Positions 10,139 through 18,614 of a stretch of DNA of 64,000 nucleotides are shown here, piece by piece. The notes under the pieces were generated by a model. The model ran no database searches. It was not told the origin of the DNA and saw only the letters and a list, made by a program, of their open reading frames with translations. Where the stretch lies: NCBI RefSeq assembly GCF_900187565.1, contig NZ_FYED01000002.1, positions 178,869 to 242,868 of the forward strand, written 5' to 3'. Each line of letters starts with the position of its first letter. Position 1 is the first letter of the stretch. Source of the stretch: Pseudomonas sp. Irchel 3A7. GTDB lineage: Bacteria; Pseudomonadota; Gammaproteobacteria; Pseudomonadales; Pseudomonadaceae. A program made the position numbers and the translations under genes.

Positions 10139-10583
10139 AATCGGCCTATTGAAGTCTTGTTTCAGTTTATGAATTTATTATTAGAAACACTGCTTGCGGA
10201 CCCAACACATTAGAGGGGCGATTTTCCATGCTTTTTTGAACGCACAGACAGGATCTTTCACACTTGGGCCAAAGCCAAATTGTGGTCCGTCACGGTATCG
10301 CACCTTTAAGCGTCACACTAACGACAAACGTATAACATGACTTTTTCAGAATAACCATTACACCCTTGTAATTTTGATCACTTTCAGACGCAGATCACAG
10401 ACCGAAGACAGGGGTGATATCACGCCAATGAAAGAAATTTTCGTTCTTGCGCCTTTTATTAAAACATCATTGATTGGACTACTGGAAAAATGGAAAATTG
10501 GATAAATCATTAATATTGCGCATCAGAAACGCCGATGCGTTAGATTTCTTTTATCGCACTAACGACATTGATCAAACCGGCGT
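10139..10583. other. AT-rich intergenic region upstream of the pabA-pabB-NRPS operon
   Basis: This stretch is clearly richer in A and T than its flanks and has no convincing gene. Short frames exist, for example one starting at 10474, but they run into the DUF1704 remnant in the wrong frame. It must hold the promoter of the minus-strand operon, yet no strong -35/-10 pair or known operator could be picked out. Its right end coincides with the point where DUF1704 homology begins, so it may be the island junction. Confidence 0.6.
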
Positions 10584-11066
10584 TTGCTCTTGCTTTTCCG
10601 ATGGCAGCAGGCGCTGGATGGCGCCGACTTCATCCAGGTGTTTGAAGGCTTTTTGGCGGGTGGGCAGTCCCAGGAGGAGTCGTTCCGCTCGACGCAACGG
10701 GTTTTCCGTGGCGCCGACCTGCGGGGTGGCTCGGCGTTTACCAAGGATGCTGCTTATCTGACGGGGATGCTTGGCGTGCATACGCTGTTGCGCATTGCGA
10801 TCCGTGATAACCGGCCGGATCTGGTGGGGCATTTGTTTGCCGGGCGCCTCAGCCTGGGGGACACGGTGCGCCTTGCCCCATTGTTCGAATGCGGCTGGCT
10901 CAAGGGTCCTACTTACGTACCCGCCTGGGCCTCTGACCTGCGGTTGCTCGCCGCCAATCTGGCCTTCTCCGCCTTTATCGCCCGCATCAATCTGGATGTG
11001 CTCGATCTGGACGTGTTCATGGCCTTTGCAGACCAGCATGAAAGCGATGCCAGTGCGCTGGGGTGA
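10584..11066 (+). pseudogene. C-terminal remnant of a DUF1704 (QEGLA-motif, tyrosine carboxypeptidase-like) protein
   Basis: The 160-residue frame opens with TTG codons and has an in-frame stop at 10569. Its sequence matches my recollection of the C-terminal part of DUF1704 proteins, including ALDGADFIQVFEGF, TQRVFRGADLRGG, AFTKDAAYL and FAGRLSLGDTVRLAPLF. Complete members are about 400 residues or more and carry a zinc HExxH-like region upstream, which is missing here. No ribosome-binding site precedes the frame. I read it as a gene whose 5' two-thirds was removed when the NRPS block or its AT-rich leader was joined at about 10.58 kb. A functional short form is unlikely. Confidence 0.75.
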
Positions 11067-11097
11067 CGTGGGCGGTCTGAATGACCGCGTTGTCTGG

Positions 11098-11372
11098 GCG
11101 TCTTTCGCGAGCAGGCTCGCTCCCACAGGAATGCTGTTCACTTCAGATAATTTTCAGGCAAACAAGAAATCTGTGGCGAGGGAGTTCACTCCCGCTTGAG
11201 TGCGTAGCACTCACAAAAATCGCGATGGTTGTCAGGTTTTTGGGGCCGCTGCGCAGCCCTGCGCGAGCAAGCTCGCTCGCCACAAGGATTGGCAAGACTC
11301 AAGATTCTCTTAAGTGAACAGCACTCCGCTCCCACAGGGACCTGCGCGAAACCTGTGGGAGATTCTATGTTG
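11098..11372. repeat. Cluster of REP elements, partly decayed
   Basis: Several partial REP palindromes lie here. One has GCGAGCAGGCTCGCTCCCAC near 11108, one reads CGCGAGCAAGCTCGCTCGCC near 11262, and fragments of a GTGGCGAGGG family and CCTGTGGGAG pieces follow. No coding frame is credible. They separate the DUF1704 remnant from an IS110 fragment. Confidence 0.75.
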
Positions 11373-11556
11373 CAGGGGAACCCTGCAACTTTAAATTTGG
11401 CTGGTATTCGCTCTGATTTTTCATGAGAGCAAATGCCACCCGGCAGAGCTTACGGGCGAGAATGACCAGAGCCTGAGTTCTGGCCAGGCCCCTTGCCAAG
11501 TAAGATTCATAGAACGGTTTCCGGCCAGAAGCAGCCATTCGAGTCCCGCGAGTCAA
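11365..11556 (-). pseudogene. IS110-family transposase, C-terminal remnant
   Basis: The 63-residue frame contains FYESYLARGLARTQALVILA followed by RKLCRVAFALMKNQSEY. This resembles the extreme C-terminus of IS110-family transposases, where a helix with ARKxxRxAxxL follows the catalytic domain. The catalytic DEDD and serine regions are absent and no insertion-sequence ends were recognised, so it cannot transpose. It abuts a low-GC orphan frame on the opposite strand, consistent with an old insertion followed by decay. Confidence 0.55.
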
Positions 11557-11560
11557 ACGT

Positions 11561-11869
11561 GTTTACAAATTCATCGAAGAAAAGTATTTCACTTCGGGAG
11601 ACTTTAATGGACTGAAGCTCCATGAACTACTTAGCCGTCTTGGCTTAGGCAAGGACGAGGTTCTAACCGAGATCCGGATCGGTATCGAGACTGATGTGTT
11701 TACGATCGAGCATTTGGGTAACCCTCATATAAAATCGTTCGCCGATGTTAAAAAGGACGAAATGCTTGCGTTTTTAGATGAGAGTAAGGGGGAGGCAATT
11801 TTAAACTGCGAAAAACCAGAACATTCTGAGTATCTGAATGCCAACTCACCCCTACCTTTTCATAGTTGA
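11561..11869 (+). pseudogene. Orphan low-GC coding fragment, 5' end missing
   Basis: An open frame of about 102 codons (open back to 11513) ends with TGA at 11867. It has no good start codon, but its composition is protein-like and much lower in GC than the neighbours: VYKFIEEKYFTSGDFNG near the start, HELLSRLGLGKDEV, then EHLGNPHIKSFADV and a tail PLPFHS. The codon use suggests foreign origin. It directly follows the IS110 fragment, which may have removed the 5' end. I do not recognise the family. It could be the tail of a toxin/immunity or phage-related gene, but nothing in the sequence proves this. Confidence 0.45.
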
Positions 11870-11918
11870 AATAGTCGGCATGGAGCAGTCAGTTAACATA
11901 CTCCATGCCGAGATGGGT

Positions 11919-12782
11919 TTAAGTCAGCAGATTACGGTGCAGTTCGATAAACTGCGCAGGGGTCAGCAGGGGCTGGCCGATGATAGCGGTGCCGATGCTG
12001 TCTAAACCTTCCAAGCGCCTTTCACGTTGGTCAATCTTTACTGCACTGAAATGCGAAAGATAAGAGCGATCGTGGTCCAGACCCAGCAGGCAGACGAAGT
12101 CCTCAACCGGGATCTGTTCAAAGCGGACCTCTTTGCCTAGAACAGTACTCAGGAGGCCGGCCAGTTCCTGGTGGCTGTATTCTTCTGGCCCATGCAGTTC
12201 ATAAGTCTGATGGCCATGCCCTTCAGGATTGGTCAGGATACCTGTAACGATGCGTCCGATATCACTTGCAGCCAAAGGAGCAAATCGGCTGTCAGGGTCG
12301 AATGGCGTGACATACCGGCCAAACTGAATCAGGGGCGCAATATAGAGCATCCACTCGGCAAAGAAGGTAATACGCAGATGAGTAGTGGGGATCCCGGTCC
12401 AAATAAACACTTGCTCGGACATCCAGTGATTCAGGGTGGCCGGACTGCGCGCATCGGGACGTGATTGCTTTTGCGACAAATTTACAATGTGCTTTACCCC
12501 TTGTTCCCTTGCCGCCTGGGAAAATATCACTGCCGCCTCAACTAAGCCCGCGGTTAGCGGATAGCAGAAGTATGCCCCATCAACGCCTTCCATCGCCGTG
12601 CGAACGTGCTTGAGGTTTAGCAGATCTCCTACAAAGACATTAGCACCCTGATCTCGAAGCTTTTGGGCGCGCGCATCTTCGCTGCGAACAAGCGCATTTA
12701 CTCGATGACCTTTCTCCAGCAGGAATTTGACAGTCGGAGAACCTGTTGCGCCGGTAGCGCCTGTAACCAGAAAAGTTTTCAT
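11919..12782 (-). CDS. NmrA-like NAD(P)-binding protein, 287 aa
   Basis: This is an atypical short-chain dehydrogenase fold. The N-terminal Rossmann motif VTGATGATGSPTVKFLL is followed by an arginine (ALVRSED) that usually favours NADP. The Tyr-xxx-Lys catalytic pair of classical SDRs is not evident. The region around residues 95-110 (KHIVNLSQKQS) and the C-terminal HELAGLLSTVLGKEV segment fit NmrA/QOR2-type redox sensors or quinone reductases. It lies co-directional with an Ohr peroxidase gene 173 bp upstream, so a role in an electrophile or oxidant response is plausible but inferred. The substrate is unknown. Confidence 0.8.
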   Translation of the reverse strand: MKTFLVTGATGATGSPTVKFLLEKGHRVNALVRSEDARAQKLRDQGANVFVGDLLNLKHVRTAMEGVDGAYFCYPLTAGLVEAAVIFSQAAREQGVKHIVNLSQKQSRPDARSPATLNHWMSEQVFIWTGIPTTHLRITFFAEWMLYIAPLIQFGRYVTPFDPDSRFAPLAASDIGRIVTGILTNPEGHGHQTYELHGPEEYSHQELAGLLSTVLGKEVRFEQIPVEDFVCLLGLDHDRSYLSHFSAVKIDQRERRLEGLDSIGTAIIGQPLLTPAQFIELHRNLLT

Positions 12783-12955
12783 CAGTAAGCACCTCTATTT
12801 GTAGGCAAGGGAACTTCATTAGAGAACTCGAAGTTCCCCGCACATTGGGATCGTCACATGCTGGGTTTAGCGCACCGTTTCTATCGACAGAGTATTCATT
12901 GATGCCACGGTTCCAGCGCAACAAATCAGACGGTAATCTGAGTTAAAAGCCGGAA

Positions 12956-13375
12956 TTAGACCACGTTGATTTCAACATCAATATTGCCGCGAGTTGCCTT
13001 CGAATAGGGGCAGGTAGAGTGCGCGGTATCGACCAGCGAACGAGCAACTTCAGGATCTACGCCGGGGATGCTGACATTAAGGCGTGCTTGCAGGAGATAG
13101 GCGTCGCCGGTCATGCCGAGATCCACTTCGGCATCAACGGTGACATTCGTGGGACGCGGTATTTTCAGTTTGACAGCCGCTTTTCCAATGGCCTCGATGA
13201 AGCACGATGACCAACCAGCAGCTAGTAACTGCTCGGGGTTGGTGCCAGCGCCGGAGGATCCTGGCGTCGACAATTGAATGTTCAGACGACCATCGTCGCT
13301 GTGCGCCTCGCCAGCACGCCCGCCGGTAGTGTGAGTTTTGCCGGTGTAAAGTAGATTTTCGATGTGGTTGATCAT
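12956..13375 (-). CDS. Ohr-type organic hydroperoxide resistance protein (OsmC superfamily), 139 aa
   Basis: This is a cytoplasmic thiol peroxidase of the Ohr/OsmC family, expected to reduce organic or fatty-acid hydroperoxides using lipoylated proteins. The N-terminus LYTGKTHTTGG, the first redox cysteine in GWSSCFIEA and the second in HSTCPYSKATRGN are all present, and the length is typical. An AAGG lies about nine bases before the ATG. It faces the GlxA-type regulator at 13617 across a 241-bp spacer, which suggests control by that regulator rather than by an adjacent OhrR, which is absent. A second paralogue lies at 16204-16656. Confidence 0.88.
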   Translation of the reverse strand: MINHIENLLYTGKTHTTGGRAGEAHSDDGRLNIQLSTPGSSGAGTNPEQLLAAGWSSCFIEAIGKAAVKLKIPRPTNVTVDAEVDLGMTGDAYLLQARLNVSIPGVDPEVARSLVDTAHSTCPYSKATRGNIDVEINVV

Positions 13376-13566
13376 GGAAATACCTTATCAATTGTATATA
13401 CGCCATTTATTTGCGAGTGCAATCGGGCAATGGCGTAAGCCCGATATAGCTAAATAGTTAACTTGCAGAGGCAGGCGTGCCCCTACATTTGAATCAGTGG
13501 AAGCTAGTCATGTTGGATCTCCGAGGGAGAGTGAACCTGAAGCTGATATTGCACCGATTTGACGAC

Positions 13567-13600
13567 GTCCTAAATGACGTTTATGGTCGTCTTTTAGGAC
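13567..13600. promoter_or_regulatory. Inverted repeat GTCCTAAA-N18-TTTAGGAC upstream of the GlxA-type regulator
   Basis: The arms GTCCTAAA (13567-13574) and TTTAGGAC (13593-13600) are perfect inverted repeats. They end four bases before the GGAGG ribosome-binding site of the regulator gene. GACGAC and GTCGTC nearby add further partial symmetry. It could be an operator for the regulator in this divergent promoter region or a hairpin masking the ribosome-binding site. The sequence alone does not decide. Confidence 0.45.
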
Positions 13601-13616
13601 ATCGGAGGAAACGTGT

Positions 13617-14567
13617 ATGCACCGCATCGGCTATCTGCTGACGGATGGGTTCCAGATGCTTTCATTGGCGACGCAGACGGTGTTCGAATACGCCAATTTC
13701 GTTGTGAAGAGCCCTTTCTACACGATCGAGATTTTCTCGCCGGCTGGTGGCCTGGTGCGCTCGTCGCTGGGGCTCGCAGTTGATACGCGTCCTATGGAGG
13801 CGCCCAGACTGGCTGACACGTGGATCATCATCGGGGTCAGCGATCCACTGACCGCGGAGCCAGTGGAGGCCGTGTTGGACTTCGTGCGACAGGCCGGTAA
13901 TCAGGCACGGCGCACCGCTGGCGTCTGCACAGGTAGCTTCGTTTTGGCCGAAGCCGGTCTGCTCGACGGGCGCCGCGCCACGACCCACTGGTTTTTCGCC
14001 CAGGAAATGCAAAAGCGCTATCCGAACATCGATGTCGACGATGACCGCATCTACATTATCGACGGCCCCATCTGGACCTCTGCCGGCATGACCGCAGGAC
14101 TCGACCTCGCCTTGGGAATGGTAGAAAAGGACCTTGGGGCAGACGTAGCGCGTTCGGTTGCGCACAATTTAGTGATGCACCAGCGCCGTTCGGGTGGGCA
14201 ATCGCAACATTCAGAGATGCTTGACTTGGCCCCCAAGTCGGATCGCATCCAGAACGTGCTGAACTATGTGCGTCAAAACCTGACGCGGCCGCTCAGCGTA
14301 GAGGAGTTGGCAGAGACCGCATACTTGAGCCCGCGCCAATTCACCCGAGTGTTCACCTCGGAAACCGGGCAATCGCCAGCGAAGGCCATTGAAGGTCTGC
14401 GGCTGGAGGCTGCGCGGTTAATGATCGAGCAAGGCCGCCACTCTCTGGAAATGATCGCGAGGGAAACCGGGTTTCGCGATCGTCGACACATGCGCGAAGC
14501 TTTTATGCGAGGTTATGGTGTGCCCCCCCAGGCGGTGCGCCGGGATGCTCGAAGTGTCGCGCTTTAG
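13617..14567 (+). CDS. GlxA-family transcriptional regulator (DJ-1/PfpI domain plus AraC HTH), 316 aa
   Basis: The N-terminal 190 residues form a DJ-1/PfpI-like amidotransferase fold with the elbow GVCTGSFVLAEAG and the segment ATTHWFFAQE. The C-terminal 100 residues are an AraC/XylS double helix-turn-helix with LSVEELAETAYLSPRQFTRV and a second helix pair near RETGFRDRRHMREAF. Such regulators respond to small metabolites or reactive compounds and usually act on neighbouring genes. A strong GGAGG lies nine bases before the ATG. The divergent Ohr and NmrA genes are the likely targets. The true ligand is not predictable. Confidence 0.9.
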   Translation: MHRIGYLLTDGFQMLSLATQTVFEYANFVVKSPFYTIEIFSPAGGLVRSSLGLAVDTRPMEAPRLADTWIIIGVSDPLTAEPVEAVLDFVRQAGNQARRTAGVCTGSFVLAEAGLLDGRRATTHWFFAQEMQKRYPNIDVDDDRIYIIDGPIWTSAGMTAGLDLALGMVEKDLGADVARSVAHNLVMHQRRSGGQSQHSEMLDLAPKSDRIQNVLNYVRQNLTRPLSVEELAETAYLSPRQFTRVFTSETGQSPAKAIEGLRLEAARLMIEQGRHSLEMIARETGFRDRRHMREAFMRGYGVPPQAVRRDARSVAL

Positions 14568-14723
14568 CTTCGGTAACCGGGTCAATGCCGACCCGTACGC
14601 GAGACTCGATGAAAAGCCCCCGCACGGTTCGGACCGCTTTCACGCCTGACGCTCAACAATCCGAACCGAGCCTCCTGATCAATACACGCCAAATCAGGTC
14701 TTAGAGGCCTATGTACGTGTCGC

Positions 14724-16046
14724 TCACCTCAGCGACTTGAATCCAGCGCGGACTTCCTGTGAGAAAAGCGCCGGTTGCTCCCACGCGGCAAAGTGCCCGC
14801 CCTTGGCAAGTTTGTTGTAGTGCACCAGCTTGGGATAAGCCTTCTGCGACCAGCTTTTCGGCGCTGCATACAGTTCATCGGGAAACACGCTGACCGCCAC
14901 CGGGATGTTGACGCCCTTGACCGCGAAGAATGTCGATTTGTTTTCCCAATAGAGCCGCCCCGAGGAAACGGCGGTGTTGGTGAGCCAGAACAGCGTGATG
15001 TTGTCGAGGACGTCATCGGGTGTGAGGCCTTCCGGTTGACCGTCGATGGAGCGCGCAATCATTTCGTAGCTTTTGGGATCGTGATCGAGCATGAAGGCCG
15101 CCAGGCCGACCGGTGAATCTGCCAGGCCTGTCAGCGATTGCGGCCTGTCACCCATCATGATGGCGTAGCCGATGTGTTTGTAGGTGTTGGCGAGTTGATT
15201 CGCCGCGAACTGTTCTTCCTCGGACAGACCAGCGGGAACCGGCTCGCCGCGAAACAAGGCCGCATCAATGTCAGGCGGGATGACGCCGGGCATGTTCGAA
15301 TGAATGCCGATCAAGCCAGGCGGCGCCTTCACAGCCATCAGGTCGACGACGATAGAGCCCCAGTCACCTCCTTGCGCCCCATACCGGGTGTACCCAAGAC
15401 GCCGCATCAACTCGATGTAGGCATCGGCGATACGCACAGGATTCCAGCCGGTCACTTTCGGTTTCTCCGAGAAGCCGTAACCCGGCATCGATGGAATCAC
15501 CAGGCTGAACGCATCGCAAGCATTGCCGCCGTACGCCGTTGGATCAGTGAGTGGACCGATGACTTTCATCAACTCGATCACCGACCCGGGCCATCCGTGC
15601 GCCATCAATAGTGGAAGCGCATTCTCGTGTTTAGAGCGGACATGGATGAAATGGATATCCAGGCCATCAATGTGGGTGATGAAGTTCGGAACGGCGTTTA
15701 TTTTCGACTCAATAACTCGCCAGTCGTATTGGGTAGCCCAATGTTTGGCCAATTTCTGGATGGCCGCCAGTTGTACCCCTTGAGAGGAGTCATTGACTAA
15801 TTCCTTATCCGGCCACCTCGTCGCTGTTATACGTCTGCGCAACTCTGAAAGCTCCGACTCTTTAGCGCTGAAATGAAAGGGACGTATTGCAGTGGAAACA
15901 CTCTCTGTCTTGTTTGAAGTATTCGTCATAGCGTCAGTCCTGATTGAAAAACCGAGTAAACCCAAGGGTGCAGCCGCACATGTCACCGCGGCAACGCCGC
16001 AAAACTTGCGTCTGCTCAGGGAGGTTTGTTTGATGTTTTTTGGCAT
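14724..16046 (-). CDS. Tat-exported epoxide hydrolase, 440 aa
   Basis: This alpha/beta-hydrolase epoxide hydrolase has the EHN N-terminal domain. A twin-arginine signal (SRRKF followed by a hydrophobic stretch CGVAAVTCAAAPLGLLGF) should send it to the periplasm. The cap/EHN region contains FHFSAKESELSELRRRI and RWPDKE. The oxyanion segment is HGWPGS, the nucleophile aspartate sits in QGGDWGS, and the catalytic histidine in GGHFAAWEQP. I prefer the ATG at 16046 because GGGA lies upstream at good spacing. The gene is flanked by two Ohr genes and the GlxA regulator, consistent with defence against reactive organic compounds. The natural substrate is unknown. Confidence 0.88.
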   Translation of the reverse strand: MPKNIKQTSLSRRKFCGVAAVTCAAAPLGLLGFSIRTDAMTNTSNKTESVSTAIRPFHFSAKESELSELRRRITATRWPDKELVNDSSQGVQLAAIQKLAKHWATQYDWRVIESKINAVPNFITHIDGLDIHFIHVRSKHENALPLLMAHGWPGSVIELMKVIGPLTDPTAYGGNACDAFSLVIPSMPGYGFSEKPKVTGWNPVRIADAYIELMRRLGYTRYGAQGGDWGSIVVDLMAVKAPPGLIGIHSNMPGVIPPDIDAALFRGEPVPAGLSEEEQFAANQLANTYKHIGYAIMMGDRPQSLTGLADSPVGLAAFMLDHDPKSYEMIARSIDGQPEGLTPDDVLDNITLFWLTNTAVSSGRLYWENKSTFFAVKGVNIPVAVSVFPDELYAAPKSWSQKAYPKLVHYNKLAKGGHFAAWEQPALFSQEVRAGFKSLR

Positions 16047-16203
16047 GCAGATTCCCACGACGCAACGTCACGCCGAGCCCGCCTTCGATTGAAAATGTTC
16101 TCGACCAACTTGCCGTCAGTTATATTTTTTACTGGGAAGTATCGATAAGCAGGTATTCAGGTTGGTGTTTCAACACGCCTGGAAAGTCAGTTATTTATAT
16201 CAA

Positions 16204-16656
16204 TCACGACGTCTGGACATTCAAGGCAACGTCGATGTTGCCGCGGGTTGCTTTCGAGTAGGGGCACATTTGATCCGCGGCATGTGCGACAGCGGACGCG
16301 ACCTCATGCGTCAGACCTGGCAGCCGTAGATTCAGCCGGGCCTGAAGGAGGTAAGCGTTGCCGGCTTGACCCAGGTCGATCTCGATATCGACGCAGACGT
16401 CGGCTGGAACAGTCACCTTCAAGGCTTTGGCCGCAAGGCCGACCGCCGCGATGTAGCAGGCCGACCATGCGCCGGCAAACAACTGCTCGGCCGTCGGGTG
16501 CGGTTGGGTGGCGGCGAATACGTGGGCCGGTTCGGCACTCCCGGGGATCGAGAGTTGGATATCGAGGTTGCCATTATGCCCGCGCGAGGTGCTGCCGGAG
16601 CTGCTCAGAGTGGTGTGGGTTTTGCCGGTGACCAGGACTTTTTCGATGTTGCTCAT
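16204..16656 (-). CDS. Second Ohr/OsmC-family peroxidase, 150 aa
   Basis: This is a paralogue of the protein at 12956-13375. It keeps KTHTTLSSSG, the cysteines in GAWSACYIAA and DQMCPYSKATRGN, and the C-terminal NIDVALNV. It has an insertion of about ten residues (near PAHVFAATQPHP) relative to the shorter paralogue. The start at 16656 is chosen because AAGGA lies seven bases upstream; an earlier in-frame ATG has no ribosome-binding site. It is co-directional with the epoxide hydrolase, 157 bp downstream. Two Ohr proteins in 4 kb may differ in hydroperoxide substrate or induction. Confidence 0.87.
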   Translation of the reverse strand: MSNIEKVLVTGKTHTTLSSSGSTSRGHNGNLDIQLSIPGSAEPAHVFAATQPHPTAEQLFAGAWSACYIAAVGLAAKALKVTVPADVCVDIEIDLGQAGNAYLLQARLNLRLPGLTHEVASAVAHAADQMCPYSKATRGNIDVALNVQTS

Positions 16657-16928
16657 CGGTGATTCCTTTAAGTTTTTTATGAGAATCAAATAGCCAAGAA
16701 GACACGTAACTATCTGACAGCATTGATTTTATAGACACGCCCGAGGGACCGAACAGAACGGAAAAACCGATCATCTTCGGCTTTTCCGCCCATCCCCCTG
16801 CTCCACCGCCCGTCGCCAGGACGCAAGATTAGTTTTGACATCACCCGGTCTTTGGTTGAACATCAATACATCGCATACGATCTAATCGATAACGATAAAC
16901 GCATCCCCCTACCCTTGGAGACTCAGCC

Positions 16929-17018
16929 ATGAACACTGGAAGCAGCCAAACACTCTTCACCTCTATCGCGCACGCTTGCTGTGGCCACAACGGCAATAAC
17001 TGGATCACTGCTTCATGA
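16929..17018 (+). CDS. 29-residue leader ORF overlapping the LysR start (ATGA)
   Basis: An ATG at 16929 with GGAG upstream opens a 29-codon frame. Its TGA overlaps the ATG of the LysR gene as ATGA at 17015-17018. The peptide starts MNTGSSQTLFTS and contains HACCGHNGNN. The overlap and the weak independent ribosome-binding site of the LysR gene suggest translational coupling or attenuation. It could also be chance, because no homologues can be checked here. The 272 bp upstream of it (16657-16928) show no other feature I can support. Confidence 0.4.
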   Translation: MNTGSSQTLFTSIAHACCGHNGNNWITAS

Positions 17019-17932
17019 AGCTGATCCAGCTTCGCGCCTTCTGCTCGGTTGTCGACATGGGCAGCTTTCGTTCGGCGGCACGAGAACTGGACGCTGCCCA
17101 GAGTACGTTGACCGAGTCGATTCGAAGCCTGGAAAGAGAACTGGGGGTCACCTTGTTGGTGCGCTCCAATCAGGGCATCAGCCTGACCGTGGCCGGCAAG
17201 GTGTTCCTGACCCGGGCGCGCTCGATCATTCTGGATTGCGATCGCGCGGTACAAGACGTGCGACAGTGCAATGGCCTGCCCGAAGGTCAGATCGCATTGG
17301 GTGTCACGGCGGAACCCCTGGCGGCGTGCTTGATGCCGGTCTTCAGCAGTTTCACCCATCGTTTTCCCAACGTGCGGTTACACGTCGCCAGTGGCAAGAC
17401 GAAGATGCTGATCGAGATGATTCGCGCTGGCCGGCTCGACTTTGTGATGTGCCCACTGAGCGCCGACGTCAGCGATACCGACCTGCACATTGAACGGCTT
17501 TACAGCTCGAAAGCAGGCGTCATTGCGCGCAGGGGCCACCCCTTGGCGGATGCTCGCTCAGTGCGCGACCTGGCCGATTGCCAATGGATCAGCGTCCGGC
17601 CCGCCGGGGTTGTCGGGAGTGCCGAGAATCATCTGGTCGAGCTGTTCAGAGCCGAAGGCTTGCCAGCCCCAAAGATCGCGATCACGACCGAATCGTTGCT
17701 GGAGATCCTGCATATCGTCTCCGAGACGGATTACCTGACCATCGAGCCCAGCCTGCTGCCCGGCATGAAGCTGTTTTCCTCATCGCTGACCAGCATTGCG
17801 ATACGCGAGCCATTGGAATCGCGGGCGGTGTGCTTGATCAGCCGTCGCGTCTCACCCTTCACCCCAGTCACACAAGAACTGACCAGCATGCTGATTTCCT
17901 ACTCGCGCCTGCGTCACCGGGCCAAGGCGTGA
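17015..17932 (+). CDS. LysR-family transcriptional regulator, 305 aa
   Basis: The N-terminal winged helix-turn-helix is typical of LysR proteins (LRAFCSVVDMGSFRSAAREL, then AQSTLTESIRSLERELGV and LLVRSNQGISLT). The rest is a periplasmic-binding-protein-like effector domain of normal length. The start follows the ATGA overlap with the leader ORF. No obvious divergent target is adjacent, since the minus-strand Ohr gene starts 358 bp upstream. The co-inducer is unknown. The C-terminus (RHRAKA) is normal and there is no sign of decay. Confidence 0.88.
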   Translation: MKLIQLRAFCSVVDMGSFRSAARELDAAQSTLTESIRSLERELGVTLLVRSNQGISLTVAGKVFLTRARSIILDCDRAVQDVRQCNGLPEGQIALGVTAEPLAACLMPVFSSFTHRFPNVRLHVASGKTKMLIEMIRAGRLDFVMCPLSADVSDTDLHIERLYSSKAGVIARRGHPLADARSVRDLADCQWISVRPAGVVGSAENHLVELFRAEGLPAPKIAITTESLLEILHIVSETDYLTIEPSLLPGMKLFSSSLTSIAIREPLESRAVCLISRRVSPFTPVTQELTSMLISYSRLRHRAKA

Positions 17933-18036
17933 GCCCGCGTCCTCACGATGAACTCACATCGGCACAGCCCGAGACGTGATGAATGCGCGATACCCGCTAA
18001 TCTCCAATGGCACGTCTTAAGCACAGGAGTTTGGCA

Positions 18037-18489
18037 ATGAATCCCGGACAATCATTAGCAGCTCTGATCATCACCGCAAGCCTCTTCGGCTGCGCCACTT
18101 CGTCAAACCATGGCGTGAACGTTCCACTGACCGCCACTCGGCAAAACCCGGGGCAGATCGGCAATGTGACCTTGACCGACTGGGACAAGCAAACCGGACT
18201 CAGTTTCTTCATCAGCGGTGTCCCAAGCGGCGCGGTTCTACCCTTGCGCCTTTATTCCTTTATCAATAAAGGCAGCTGCCAACAACCCGGCCCCGTGGCC
18301 TACGCCATGAATGACAAGGTCAACACCGAACGCCAACCCGTGCGCGGCTGGACCTTCTCAAGAAGCGCACCGGTCGCACTGCCGATTTTGCTGTCGGGTG
18401 GGTACTCCATCGTCGTGCGATCGGCAGCGACCGATGGCAACGCCGATATATTTTGCGGGGATATCAAGCAAAACAGCACGGTGAAGTAA
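18037..18489 (+). CDS. Small putative lipoprotein, 150 aa
   Basis: The signal peptide ends in the lipobox LFGC with the cysteine at residue 19, so the mature protein should be a lipid-anchored envelope protein. The start at 18037 is preceded by AGGAG; a longer frame from 18007 lacks a ribosome-binding site. The mature part has cysteines near GSCQQPG and IFCGD that could pair, and a predicted all-beta character (repeated SG/VRS segments). I do not recognise the family. Neighbours are a LysR gene and a REP pair, which give no functional clue. Confidence 0.75.
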   Translation: MNPGQSLAALIITASLFGCATSSNHGVNVPLTATRQNPGQIGNVTLTDWDKQTGLSFFISGVPSGAVLPLRLYSFINKGSCQQPGPVAYAMNDKVNTERQPVRGWTFSRSAPVALPILLSGGYSIVVRSAATDGNADIFCGDIKQNSTVK

Positions 18490-18500
18490 AAAACCACACC

Positions 18501-18596
18501 CCCTGTGGGAGCGAGCCTGCTCGAGAAAGCGGCGTGTCAGGCAGTACAGAGTCGTCTGATTCGCCGCTTTCGCAAGCAAGCTCGCTCCCACAGGGG
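18501..18596. repeat. REP doublet (REPIN)
   Basis: Two REP palindromes in opposite orientation, CTGTGGGAGCGAGCCTGCTC and AAGCAAGCTCGCTCCCACAG, flank a short spacer. It lies between convergent genes. Confidence 0.9.
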
Positions 18597-18614
18597 ACTG
18601 ATGTGTTCACTATT

